Below are positions 1 through 13,900 of a DNA stretch of 64,000 nucleotides, one piece after another. The position numbers and the translations under genes are program-made. Positions within the stretch are counted from its first letter, which is position 1; each line of letters begins with the position of its first letter. Below the pieces are notes generated by a model that was given only the letters and a program-made list of their open reading frames with translations, was not told the DNA's origin and did no database searches. This DNA comes from Mermis nigrescens. Its lineage: Eukaryota > Nematoda > Enoplea > Mermithida > Mermithidae. The stretch is from the NCBI GenBank assembly GCA_036768485.1, contig JAVLUZ010000141.1, forward strand, positions 5,345,349 to 5,409,348. Reading direction: 5' to 3'.

Positions 1-1896
1 GCCTCATCTTTTGCTGTTTTGCAAAATAGCATCGTAGTAACATCTTTTAAGATCAGGAATATAATCAGCTCTCCGTTTATCATATACCTAACTATAATGC
101 ATTTGGAAAATAAGCTGAGAAAAGTGAAAATGTTCGAAGTATATTAACGATCTTCTTTTCTTGTTTTTGAAGCCTTAGCCACGCTCTTTTATTTTAACGC
201 TGATCTGTGCAGGATATGTAAATGACAATTTTTGAACAATTGCGTAGAGTGAAAACGCTCTCCTTGATGGAAGATGTAAATATCTTTCATCTTGATATGT
301 AAATGACAATTTTTCAAATGCCTAACAGCAACGTTCTTTTTATAATGATGATGGCTCAAAATTTTGGGTGGAATAGCCTGTCATTTTTTTATAGGGAAAA
401 AGCTGATTACTTTTTTAAGTATTTTCAGCCAAAAAGGACTGAAAAATTGAAATAGCAAGCGCCTGATTCAAAATGGGGGTCTATGGTAAAAATGTTAATT
501 TCTGAGAGAAGGGAACGGCCAACGTAGGGCCGGCTTGCTCGCATTGCATTTCTTGCATTTTAGGTTGATATTCATTGTACAAGTGTATGTCACTATTTTT
601 TTTAGCGCGGAGCTAGGAGAATCGGTCCTGCGCTAACGGGAAATTTCAGGCATTAGTGCCGTGCGCAAAGGCTTTTTTTGGATGAAAAAAAGCTTAAGCA
701 TTTTCGAAGCCTTTTTCAAGAAAGTTATCAAAAAAATTTTCCAGCGATTTGCACAAAATGTTTAAAAATTTTCATTTTTGTATTCCTATTGCTGTCCTTT
801 GCCTCATCATCAGCAAACTCCCGCTTATCTTTGCTTAAATGTTAGCACTCTAATTTGGAATTATTAAAGTTTATCCTTCTTTTCCATAAGCTCTTCCGAA
901 AACTAGCATTTATGTTGCTTTCGACTTTTTATTTCAGTTTAGCGCTTGCTTACTACCTTATATGTATGCATATGCATCTGCAAGCATAAACGACTTTTTA
1001 TTGCGCACTAAGACTGACTCGTTGATTACAAACAGTTTAAATCAAAATTAATAGCATATGAAAGCTTTGCATCAGATCATTAAAACTTTAAGAAGAGGAT
1101 AGTTTTGGATTAATACTATCTAATGTGAATCATACCTGGACATGCAGGCAAGTTCATATCCAGGTAGGTACCCCGAAATGAAATTTTATACATTTTCCGC
1201 AAGGGTTCCCTGAAGAAAAAGTTAAAAACTCAAACTGTTTTTAAAAAACTGAAAACAGATTCTAGCAACGTTTCAACTCGGGCAGGGAATGGACCCTAGA
1301 ATTTCCGACGTTTTGCGTCAGATTAATTATTTTTGTGTTACGTTTTTCTTCTAAACATATCTATAGCTCAAAAAATGGACTCAAAAACTGTGTACAAAGG
1401 TAGATAAAGAAATTGCTCAGAGTCAGGCGTAAGGTGAATGATGAGAAATCATTCGCGTTGACTGTTTGAATAGTAAATTTTTTGTATGAGTTGAAAAAAG
1501 TCAAACAATTTTTTTGGAAAATTTTCTTCATCATGGTGTTGAGCTTGCTAAGTAACGCTCAAACCATTATTTTTGCCTTCCTCGTAATAGTTATACTTCT
1601 TTTGGTGCGCTAATGAGAGAACCCTTGCGTAAATGCTAATTAGCCATTAGCGGCCGCGCCAATGGGATTGGCGCTAAAAACTCTGGTATGGATGTAAATG
1701 TGTCTTTCCGAATCAAATAGGATCGCACAATTTCTTAGTAGTATGTAGACGCTAATTGAGTGCGGCTCATTTTGACGTAGAGAAGCCTGTCATCTCTTCA
1801 AGTGCTGTATACGTTCGCATTTTATAAAAGATTTATCTGGTTTATTTGCTTTTATTTTTTCACTTAGACCTATTTTACAAAATTACGTTTCAAATT
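1..1896. other. Upstream region of AVL9
   Basis: No coding region was recognised here. The sequence is AT-rich and mostly not of the repeat families found further right. Near 1649-1679 there is a short GC-rich palindromic stretch with CCAAT and ATTGG motifs. A TATAAAAG lies 67 bases before the AVL9 start codon. The promoter and 5' UTR of AVL9 are expected in the last few hundred bases, which is inference. Confidence 0.5.
1823..1830 (+). promoter_or_regulatory. Possible TATA box of AVL9
   Basis: The sequence TATAAAAG matches the TATA consensus and is 67 bases upstream of the predicted AVL9 ATG. That spacing would give a very short 5' UTR. In such AT-rich DNA a chance match is quite possible. 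Confidence 0.3.
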
Positions 1897-1968
1897 ATGC
1901 ATTCCATTGAAGAGCCTGTTATCCGTCATGTTATTGTCGTTGGATTTCATCACAAAAAAGGATGCCAG
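1897..1968 (+). CDS. AVL9: AVL9 exon 1 (start codon)
   Basis: This exon encodes 24 residues from the ATG through [13 protein letters not shown], the near-invariant N-terminus of Avl9 proteins. It ends CAG|GTATGC in phase 0. The frame is open upstream to 1846, but the ATG at 1897 gives an N-terminus of family-like length. Confidence 0.92.
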
Positions 1969-4900
1969 GTATGCATTAAACTACTTGGAGATGGGAGCAC
2001 TCATGGGCGGGGGGACGTTTGTACCACCAGAAGTTCTAAAACTCTCGCAGATAACTTTAGACCATCACATAATTCAATTTTCAGTAACATTAATTTGACC
2101 CATCCTGACCCCTCCCCCAGAATTTTGGTGCTGCTCATGTATGGATGGCGGGCTTGACCAGTATAGATAATTTTCTAATTTGATGTTGACGATTTATACT
2201 TTGTAACAGAGATAAGACAAGCCCAGGCTCTAGGATTGAAATTTTCTTCTCATCCACCCACATATGTATTCAACGTAGCACCTATTTATTTATCATAATT
2301 ATGTTGGATTAATTTTAAAATTAAGCTTATGCATAAAATTATAACTTTTCCAAAGAAATAAGCTTTCTTAATAGGCTGTAAAAGTGTCGTTTTTGTCGCG
2401 CTTGAGGCAAAATTATGAAGAATACTTTACATATGGCACGAAGCGCCGAAAATTTGAAGATCTTGCCAACAGATTCACAAGTTCAGAATCGGCAGGGGGT
2501 TAAAATTTCCGAAATTGAAGCCAATAAATTTATATTTCACGCCTTTTTTGCTGGTAAAATAACGAAAGTGGTTAAAATAGCCTATATAACACGATAAATA
2601 AGATAGTGTTTTATAAGATAGTGTTTTGTAAGATAGTGTTTTCAAGCATTTTTAGCAAAGCTTGATTGTATTATGTCGCCTTTACCGACAAAAACGTAGA
2701 AATTGAGTAATCTGGTGGAAACATTTTGATTTTTAGACGAATTCGACGGGATTTTCGGCACTTTTAAGTAAAATGGACATAAAATTTATATCGGTGAATT
2801 TCTTGGCTTTGAAAAGGTTGCTTTGAATGTGGCGTAAGCTCAAAATTACCTGACAGTACCTGTCTGTCTGACCCTTCATGGGGTAACACTCCCCTCACTC
2901 CATATGTGCGTGCATGTTTGATCCATTCCCTACTGTATAATACAGTGTGTGTAAATTTGAAATATGTCTTTATATGTATAATATGAAGGTACATGAATGA
3001 GTTCGTATGTAGTTACAACAATTTAAGTACGAGCAGACACGCGCAGCATGAGAATTCTGTAAGGGGGATTTAAAAGTGCCTTTTTTGAGTAAAAATGGCG
3101 GTTACGCGTTAAAAACGTCGTTCTTGGCCTTTCTGACAACGCTTTGTCTTTCTAGAGCATAAAAACAGAAAATTCAAAAAATTCGAATAAATTGAAGCAA
3201 ATATGGTCAAAAAAGAGTATATGGCACGAAGTGAGAAAATTTGACAAATGGGCGAAAACGCTTGGAATTTTCGGCAAATCGCGAATTCTGGAGGGGTTAA
3301 AACCTCATTAACCCTCTATAAGATCATGCATGAGTACGAGTACTAGAGATAGGCCGGGGCCGCCTTTTTCACCAGTGCCGGGGCGCCGGCGCGAGGGCTG
3401 AAGCCTGAGTAATGAAATACATGTATTTAGGTGGCTGTATTTAGGGCCGTATTTAGGGCGGGGGGGGGCCGTCCCCTTGGTTGGAAATTTTTTTCAAAGC
3501 TTAGGTTATGCAAGGAAAGATGACAAAATTGTCCGTCTTTGACGTGAATTCTTCAAATTTTCTCCGCTTCGTGCCAGATACGAAGTATTTACCATAATTT
3601 TGGCTTAAGCGCGACCAAAAAACGACACTTTTTAAAGCATTTTCAGTAAAAAATTTTTTTCCGGAAAGTTTGATTGAATTTTTTGATCATAATGAATAGA
3701 GCAAGTCGAAAAATACGGTTTTAGCGAGTTATCCCGACGAATTTTCCGGGATATAGGCCAATTCATCTTGGGTCCGCCCCTCCCTCCCCTTGGCCGAATC
3801 CTGGATACGGGCCTGCCTATCATTGTACGAGTACAATCTTCCATTTTTTAAGCTTTCTCTTCTGGAAATATCTCGGATTTTAAGAAGAATCCTCTCAGTG
3901 TTAGTGTGTTATCAACCACGTACATTATATTTACATACATGTAAGAGGGGGATGGGGATCCTCCTCCTAAAGTCGGACGTCCCCCATCCCCCCTGAGCCA
4001 GAAAATGTTTAATCCCCTGATTTTTGAAAAAATTGAATTTTTTGACCGCTTTTAGGTTTTTTTTGGGCCATTTTTGGCCAAAAATTGGAGGTAATGAATC
4101 CCCCATCCCTAAAAATGGCCAGGACTCCCCAAAATTTCGAGCCGTTACATATTGTATATTTATATTGTTAGGCTACTTGCTTCGTCCATAATTATCAGCT
4201 TGCGTGTGTTTTTTGTGTTTAAGCAGCGCAAATAAAAAAATCGAAATCTTCGTGCCATTTTTATGATTTAAAATGCTCTCTATATCATCTTGTACAAGTG
4301 TTTATCTTGGTTTTGTTACTCTTTTGCTGTTTATGTCTAGGTTGAGTACTGCTATCCACCTTTCGATGGGACGAACGTTACTCAAATAACGGACGATGAT
4401 TTACCTTTTGAGTGGAGGCACCTTTCTTCATTGGCCTTACCAGATGGGGCACACAACTGTGATAAAGGCAAACTTTTTGATTATCTCAACAGATTTTACA
4501 ATTCAGATACCCACTACGGGTTTTGCACGTGAACTACTCTACACAAATGTACCAATATTTACAGTTTTTTTGCGCATTTTTCAGCAAAAATCTGAAAATT
4601 CAATAGTATTGTCAGATGCCATTGAACATTCGATCTAATGCACGATCTAAGCCAAGGCGTTCTTTACCATAGGTGTACAAGTTCAAACTTCCGGGGAGGG
4701 GTGAAAATCAAAAATTTAGAGATAGCTATTTGGCTTGTGAAAACGATTCTACATCGAAAAACGATGTTTTCGCTTTAAAACCATCGTTTTGAAGCAATTG
4801 TGGCAAATATATAGCCTTTTTGGACTCATGAACATAGCTCTATAGCCTTTTTGGACTGAAAAATAGCTATTTAATCCTTTCTGAAGTCGGAAAAATAGCT

Positions 4901-7900
4901 ATAAATCCTTTTGAAACTCAGAAAAAACTATATAGGACTTTTAAGTCATGCGGTATGTTTCTGAGTCCAAAACTGGCTATTTAGCTTCTTTTCTGAGCCA
5001 AAAAAGGCAATATATCAATGTTTTTTTGGGCCAAAATGGCTATTTAGCTATCAGTTTTTTACAACTCAGGGTTGAGTAATACCTCCTCTCACCATTCCCC
5101 ATGCCCATGCATGTTCTTGACTTATCTATTCTGTTTCATATGAATATCAACCAGAGAATAGGAAATATTTATCAGCTTTCCACTATTATGTAATTGCTCT
5201 TTGAAAATTGTTTGCGTCTTATCGCCATGCTACATTTAATTCCTAAATGCATTTACATTTATTACAACCTTCAATTACTATCAAGCGCTTGCAGTATTAC
5301 TTTATTCTGTAATACAAATTATTTCAGCTTTGTGGAACCTATTTTATATTAAGTGTTTGTACAAATATTATAGCCATCCCTGTATCTAGGATTTAATTTC
5401 AGGGAAACCTGTAGTATAAATGTAACGCCGTTCAGAAGTGCATTTGCATAACAAAATATATTTTTTAACCTCTTTCATTGATTTACTTTGATTAGTTTGG
5501 ATCAGCAGATAATAAAAGACATAAAAAATTGACTGATCCGGCTAGGAGCGTCGGGAAATTTCGGCATCGATTTCGCAACTTCTATAAAGATGAATGGCGC
5601 AAAAAGTTGCTGTATGACGCTGAAATGGTTTATCTGTTTTTTACTTTCGAGCTCGGAAAATTGTAATATTTTGCCATTTCAATTCAATATTGGCTCTTTA
5701 ATGAAAAGCAGGAAACGAAACATTAAATCTAGCAGAAACTACAAGATTTTGTTGACTTTAGCTCAATTTCATAGATTTATAGAAGTGTCATAGGTAGGAA
5801 TACGTATGCAAGTTACAGCCTTGCAGGTTACAGACTAGTACACACATTCCCATAGGGGGTGAGGGGGTATTACCCCCACCTCAGGGTTCGAGACTTGAAT
5901 CACTGTCGGAGGATTTTGAGCTATCAAACATTTTCTGCATGATTTTTGGGTACAAAAGCAGCGAAGATGTTAAAATTTTTTCGGCGCTTCGCGCCGACTA
6001 ATACATTTCTGTTTTGTTCACCCATATAACACCTCGCATGAACTTAAAATGATCTGAAAAGTCAAAATTTTCGATAAATTCTCATATTTTTTGCTTACAA
6101 GAGTGAGGAAACTAGTCAGAATGGGACAAAAAGTAGTTAAAAATGCAGTTTTTCACATTAAAACATGCTATATCGAATGTTTTAGCCATTTTTCATATTT
6201 GACCTGCAAAAAGGCTAGACTCTAAATTTAGTGGTCCTAAATTTTAGGATTTCACCCCCCTGAACTTCCGACCTTGGGAAACTATGGGCTAGTAATTTGC
6301 ATGTGTGTATTCTATTTGTCTTTCAATATCTATACTGCGTATGCGCATAATATGTACAGGCACGTATCTCTGGGGGAATGGGGGGTTCGGACCCCCAAAA
6401 TTAGGAAAAATTGGAAAAATAGGGCTTTTTAAACGTTATTATGTGCTATTTTTAGCCTTTTTGGGATTAGTCCCCCCAAAAATTGGTGTTGGTCCTCCCA
6501 GAATAAAACGGCCAGCTATGTGCCTGAATATGTATGTCTACAAAAAATGTTTGTTGTTAAGTGCCGCTCAAAATTTTAAGGCCACCCTGACTGCCACTCT
6601 GGAGTCCACTTGCAGCCCATGATGTTGTGATTTGGTTTTCTTTCCTTTTAACCCAAAATTTACAACCACTTCTATATATTTGCTTAATTAAGGAGTACTT
6701 GGTTCCTTCTTTGGTGACTGCCTCAGGTAAACATCCAAGACATTTTTTTCCAGAAGGGTGATGATCCAAAACAGAAGGCCAAAACCACTGTAGCATATTT
6801 TGTGCGGAAGGGATTGCCTGTATTATTGTGACCCCTACAGTCCCAAGAGGACCTCAATCCGATAAGAAATATTTGGCGAATTATGAAAGAGAGACTTCAG
6901 AAACATAATTCCCGGGTGCATTTTACGAGCAAAATGATCGAAAAATGAAGTATATCTGGGGTTCAATCCCAAAGGAAAGATGCGTTAAATTGATCAATTA
7001 GATAACACTTTGTATACAAGCATTAATTCAAGGTAAAGGCAGTCGGATTTGCTTTTAGTCGATTCTTTTTTGTTGTCTGTTAATTGATGATACTTGTTAT
7101 TCATGATTCTGTTCAATTTTGAAACTCCTGATCAATAATTAGTTAAGAATTCACGATTAGAACAGACACTGCGTTTAAATCGTGGGTGGCCTCAAATTTT
7201 TGAGTGGTTGTGATTTGTGCATAACCAAATACGCAGTGTTAAAGATAATTTGTTTTATGCACTGAATCTGCAAAATCATGAAAAACGACTTTTGCTAGAT
7301 TTAGTGTGAATCAATTACAATTTAACCAGCATAATTGAAATATCGTTACATTCCTGCAGCGATAATAAGCTCTTGGGCACAGCAGACCGCGTACAAGTTG
7401 GTCATGTATTTGAGAGGTTATTAAGGTTCGATAGACGATTCGTTTTTTGACCCACCTTTGTATAAGTAATTGAATTATTTTAGATATTTGATAAAACTTA
7501 ACGATTAGTTGTATTATCAAAATTTTCTCCACTCTTTCGCTCTGTTAATTTCAAGTTACTTATTATAATCTTGTTACAGCAAGAATTTAAATTAACGATT
7601 TTGCTTTATTTTCTACTTCGTAAACGTCCATAATCTCGATCTCTACTTTAGTCCGATTTCCGCTTTTTTAAGCAATATCAAATTTTTTAAGACACTGTAT
7701 TCTTTCATCTATTGTGCTACAAAAATAAGTGCAATACGTTATATGGCGTCTCCTGCTACCGACAGATCTCATCCGAAGTAAGGAGTAATTTTTTCAATAT
7801 AAAGGTTCATTTATCTTTTAATTATGCATGCACCTAGTTGCACGACGAGGCGTCTGAAACCGGATGTCCTCTTGAAATTTTTTGCATAGCACCTTCCCGC

Positions 7901-10900
7901 AAAAATTGCTCGACGTCTATTTCTCTTTATACTTTTTTCCAGAGAGTATCAATTGAACGCTTTTTTTGCTTTTCTCTTTATCAAGAAACACTGGTTGGTC
8001 AAAAAAGAAACATAGTGTTTGTTTACTCTTATTGGAGTGATTTAAGATTTTAGGCTAATTTTCCTTTTGGGCTAGCCTTGTTGATAACAGGTTTCTTGTG
8101 TTTAAGTTTCAGCTCTCAGATTTTAGATCTTTACTATTTCGGTACTCAGTGTTTTTTTGTACTCTGCAAAGATTTTTCCCACTGTACAAAGACTTTTTGG
8201 AGACAAAAACTGTAAAAAGGTGTAAAATTCCCAAAAATCTTCGGATGAGTTATTGTTTGTCCTATATATCTTTAAAATGGCAGAATTTGCATTTAGAATG
8301 GAAAAACGTCAAATTTTTCGGCGCTTCGCGCCGTTTTGAGAACAATTTTTAGTAATTTTTGGCGTCAGAAACCCAGAAATTAGCTGAAATACACTATCAA
8401 AGATCGAAAACCCTGTTTTACCACACTAAAATCGTTACTGTATCATATTATAGTACACAAAAATTTGCATGTACAAAATGTACAAAGACTTTTAGGGACC
8501 ATCTTTGTACATGTACAAACGGACCTTGTACAAAAAAACACTGGGCACTCACTACTCAATTCAAATACGCTTTCAAACGATGAATATTATATTAAGACGA
8601 TAGTATCTCTCTGAAGGGAAGGTTAGTAACATTAAGGCATCTGCCAAATTTTAAATGGATCGGCTTAGCCAGGATTATTGCCACGTTTAGTGATAATGAC
8701 CTAAATCTAAAAAATGTATAGATCTTAATAGAGCATGGTTCTATTTGAATAAAAAGGAATTAATTTTAAAAATTATCGGAATGCAAAAGGCCCAAAAATG
8801 TTTTTAGCACATTTTTGGCCTGTAAACACAAAATTTTCCGGCGCTTCGTGCAGAGCTAATTTTCTGTATTGTTGTTCCTTCTAAAGTCCCGAGTGGAATG
8901 AAACGATGAACGATTCGAAATTTTAGTTTCCTGAGTGAAGCTTCGACTAGATATTAAGGAAGCTAGAATAAATGATACATAGATATGCGAATAAAATAAT
9001 GCCTTTTAAAAAATTGTAAAACATTAAAAAATATTTTTCACTTCAACGCTTAAAAATGTCATTAGTTTCGCGTACTCCCTGACAACTACTTAGATATCCG
9101 ACTCCAAACATTTTTTATCCTTCTAGAACAAAATTATGGACACGGGTTTGCGTGCACGCTTATGTAATACGAGTTAAGAGCACACCTAGGCTGAGCAATA
9201 CCATATTTTGGCTCGTTCACAGGACGGGCGAGTCAAAATTTCTACGTGGTGTGCAGGTCGTTTGGATGGGCTGTATTTTGTACAGTAAAACATTAAAATC
9301 CCTTTTCAACCCGCAATCGAATTTTTCAAGCTAGACAACCTTTTGGATAAGGGAAACCCATTTTTAAATCAAGAAAAGCGCTTTTCAAAGCATAACAGCC
9401 ACGTTTTTTCTATTGGAAGATTGGACGGGGATATGAACGCCCGAATTTTCCTGATTACCGTCCCCAACGCAAGGAATCGGCTATTCTTGACATCAGAGAT
9501 TTCTCATCATCAGCTATTTTTGTATTTAAAATGCAAATCCCTTTTTTCTGATCTTTTGGTGAAGATAAAATCAAGTCATAGTGCCTGCGCCAATTAAAGA
9601 AAGGAGATTAGCCATGTAGTATTTGGGTTTCTGCTTGTGTTACTCCAGACATTATATACTAATTAAAAACTTTATATTTTAGGCTAAAAATGACAAAAAA
9701 AGCAAGGTATGTATGTTTGAAAGGAGGCACAACATCCTTTTCCACGGAGGTCCCTAACACCCCATGGCTTCGTCCGCGGTGATAATGCAAAGTTTCACAT
9801 CTTCCAGCTGTTTATCCAAATTAGCTGTGTATGACGTTGAAATTTTACACTTTAGATCAACTTTTGCTGAAAAACACAAAAAATAGTATTCAGAGACAAG
9901 AAGCATTGGTAACTGGTTTTTCCTACAATAGATTAGTCAACTGTAGGGCATTGCGTTGCTGTAATATCAGGGCAATGGCTAGCATACTTGTTGAGAGACT
10001 TGTCCACTTATACAGTGTAAAACGTTTTATAGTCTATTTTCAAAGACAAATATCTTACAAGGGTGGCCTTCTAATTCTGTTTATTTTTGTACCATTAGAA
10101 AAACATATTTTTTTACTAGAATTACCTTGTTTTTTGTTTTTCATAAGGTTCAAAATTCCAAAAAACGATTGAAACCTAAAAATAAATAGTGAATTAGCAT
10201 ATTTTATGCGTGAGGAAAAGCACCATGTTCAAGAACATTTTTTTTGCTTTAAACGGAACAGAAAAACACCAACAAGAAACAACATGATTCTGGTAGGAAA
10301 AATTTGCCATTTCCAATGGTACCAAAATAATTAGAATTGAAGGACCATCCTTTTGAGGTATTTTACTCTGAAAAAAGGTTAGATTTGATTTTGAAACTGT
10401 TCGCACCATATTAGTGGGCAAGTCTCTCTACAAGTATGCTAGCCATTGCCCTGTTATTTCAGCAACGCAATATCCTGCAGGTGGTTAGTCTACTGTAAAA
10501 AGTATATACCACTTACCAATGGTTTTTGTGTTTTAATTATTTAATGTCAAAGTAAGGCTCAAGCTTCATGCGGTGTGGTTTTGAATCCGTTTTTGAGACA
10601 TTGTGATTCATGTATTGTTTTGTGAGAGGTAGCATTGTAGCAATATTTTTCGTGTTCTCCAGCAAAAGTCTATGTAGCTTGTCAAATTTCAGCGTCGTAG
10701 CTAACTTGGATAAGCAGTTGGAAGATGTGAAACTTCGCAAGATCCCCGCTTCGGAAGTCACGAGGTTTGTGGGACCTTCATGGATAAGGCTTTTGTACTT
10801 CATTTTTAGCAAAATCGGAGATGGTTGAGTGGGGCGGGGACGGTTTTTGAAACTGGTCTTTTTGACATGGAATAACCCAGCAACTGAAGGTGGCGGAAAA

Positions 10901-13900
10901 GGCATTTATTTTCCAAAAATGGGCTAGGGGTTGAAAAATCTTAGCCTTTGAGGGGATATGAGGAGGCATACCTGGGTAATGGTCAGTGGTTCGTCCCGTT
11001 GAAACTTCCAATAAATAGATAAGGTTGGTTGTCCTGGTTGTAAAAGTTATTATCCGACAATTAGCTTGAAGTTGAGTATCTAGGCCCAAAAAACCGGTTG
11101 TCCATCTTGAAAAGTGCTTTTTATGGCTTCAGAAGTGATCGTGTTTAGCATTGAAAAATGGCTATACTTGCCCAGAAAGCGATTTACTAGCTTTGAAATG
11201 TGGTTGTAGTGGTCCAGAGAGTGGTTTTTTGTCCATAAACGAGCTTTCCTAGTCAAAAAATGATTGCTCAGTTAAGAAAAAGGTCGTTGTCTGGGTCCAA
11301 AAGTTAGATTTTCATCTTTTACCGTGCAAAAGAGGTACAGTTAAACGACCTGTTTGCGGCCTCTATTTTTCTGCAGGCTCGTCCTAGATATGGGACGATT
11401 GATGCGATATGATGGGGACGACCGACTCTGGATAGGGGTATCAGGGACATGCACGTTTTTTGGTTTTATGGTTTTACATGGTTTTCCGTCTTTTAGATGC
11501 ATGTATGTGAAAGATTAAGCACAGAGAATGTTTTGAACCAGTACTTACATTTTAAGTGAAAATTCAGAAAAACTATAGGCTTCAATCATCCATTGTTGGT
11601 CATTTGCATTTTCTTGTTTGTCATACGTATTTGCAATAAAATATTTCAATACAGTTCAGTCGCGCGTATGCTTTGCTAGCTATACGTTATGAAAAAGTTT
11701 CTAAGTTTAATTATTATTTTTATTCCTTCGCTATTAATTATTTGTAAATTACGTCGATTATACGCGTAAGTTATTTGTTCAGAAATTGAAAAGAAAAACT
11801 AGCGACGTAACGCGGTCTACTGTGCAAAAAAGCGTTTGCGTTATATCTTCGTTGCCTATTTATGAATTGTTGCACACTAAACTGGAACTAATCACCCAGG
11901 CCTATTTTGAGCAATGTGATTTTGGAAAAGTGGAACTGCTTGTCGAAATGTATGAATACTTGAGATGCAATATATCCGCTAACGCGCTCGAGTGCCAAGG
12001 ACTATACGGTTAGATTGGGCAAAAATGCATATCTTATAGAGTACGCATGAATGTCTTATGTAACAGCTCAAAATTTTGGGAAGGGTCAACGGCATACCTG
12101 GGTGTGGGGGGTCTGGGGTATGCACCCCCAGAAACCAAAATACCCCTTCACCAGAAACCAAAATATACCCCCCAGAATTCAATTTTTTATTTTTTTTTGT
12201 TTTTTCCGCAATTTTTTGATGTCAATGGATAGTACTCGATGAGAAACGTTGAAAATTGTGTTTTTTCGCCATACCACCAATTTTAAGGCCATTTTTTGAC
12301 CTTTAATCTTGCACCTCCCCCAGAACTTCGGTGCCGCCCACCTATGCGCCAATCATTTTTAGCTGGGGAGGGGGTGAATGACCTCTAATTTTTGGCCATA
12401 AATGGCCAAAAAACATAAAGACGGCCAAAAAATTCAATTTTTTCCAAAATTAGGGGAGCGGCGTCAAAAATTTTATGGCTTTGGCAGATGGGGGATGGCC
12501 AACTTTGGGTGGGGGTATCCCTCATCCCTTCTTGTTACATGTATGATGCATATGCAATGGTGCTGGCTTTAAAGTGGACAATGTGTGAATTTTAATGTCA
12601 TTTTAATCAAGAGCAGGCTGTTGCGTTTCAACGAATTTTTCTAATTAAATTTTGAAATCGCGATACTGTTACGTTGCAGTCTTGAAAAATTCGATTTGAG
12701 GGATCTTCAAACTATCATCTTATTTCTTATTTTGTTTTTAGCATTTACTCTTGAGTCGTTTTTATACACTCATTAGTTTTTTGATTATTTTTTACTTAGG
12801 TACTTATATTATTATTGTTATTAGTACATTCGTTCGTTTGTATTATTATAGTTCACTTTTCTCTGGAATGCAAACGGCTGGCCTAGTGGCATTGTTTTAA
12901 GCGGCTTAGGATGGAAAATTTAATGAATTAAAAAAACGCGTTTCAGTCTAATGCTACCTTCGTTTTAATCGTAATCGATGTCTCGCTACTCAGCCTGAGA
13001 TCGACTCTTCAGAAATTCGAAACTTTTATATTTCAACTTAATCTTATAACTCAGTGTAGTGTGTAACAATGAAACATATAGAAAACTAATGAGTTCAGCC
13101 GTGTTTGGGATTTTTAAAGGACGAAATTTGTAGAAAAAAATCTGGCGTTACTTACTGAAAATTGTGGTTTTACTCGCTCAAAGGCTTGCTAGAAACCTGA
13201 CTTGAAATTATCGATTTTTCTTTTAGGACCTTTGTACAAAGTAAAAAAGTAGGCCTCCTCCCCCGGTCCTGAATACTCCATCTTAGTATCAATATTGATC
13301 ACTCGCACACTTACGTGTAACGGCTCAAATTTTGGGTGAGGGTCCTCGGCCATTTATAGGCGGAAGGGGGTGAATGACCAATTTTTGGCCAAAAACGGCC
13401 AAAAACACATAAAAACGGCTGAAAATTTCGATTTTTTGAAATTAGGCGGGGGCACACCTGGGCGTGGGGGGTTTGGGGGGTATGCACTCCCTTTCGAGAA
13501 ACCAAAATAAAATACCCCCCAGAAACCAAAATACCCCCCTAGAATTCAATTTTTAAATTTTTTTGTTTTTTCGCAATCTTTGATTAAACTTTGAAAAATG
13601 GTGTTTTTTCGTCAATCTTGCACCCCCTCTCCTAGAATTTCGGTGCTGCCCACGTATGGGCGGGTGGGGAGGTCAAATAATTTTTGGCTTTAGGAGGATG
13701 GGGGACCAACTTTGGTTGAGGAATCCAATCCGTGTTACATATATGCTCATATAGCATAATGATGCTTTTACTTGCCTACAGGATTATCGACCACTGATCT
13801 AACAATCGATTTTGGATCAAGAATTGTGCTTTTGTTTAAATTAATTCTTTTAGAAAAGCGGGTAATAATTATCTGCTTTTAAATCTACTGCTAACATTAA

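Larger units (their letters stand above)
4459..7691. other. AVL9 intron 2
   Basis: This 3.2-kb intron holds family L (about 4671-5114), D copy 1, F copy 1 and a decayed Tc1-like element. The stretches 5115-5830 and 7215-7690 show nothing recognisable. Confidence 0.6.
7778..11782. other. AVL9 intron 3
   Basis: This 4-kb intron contains family E copy 1 and the 1-kb inverted repeat. The remaining stretches (8550-9760, 10770-11780) have scattered repeat fragments with gcgcttcgtgc motifs but nothing assignable. Confidence 0.55.

Noticed and set aside
4459..4637. AVL9 exon 2 extending through [18 protein letters not shown]
   Set aside because: The frame is open but has no family similarity, and the shorter exon ending at 4458 joins exon 3 in phase with a conserved junction.
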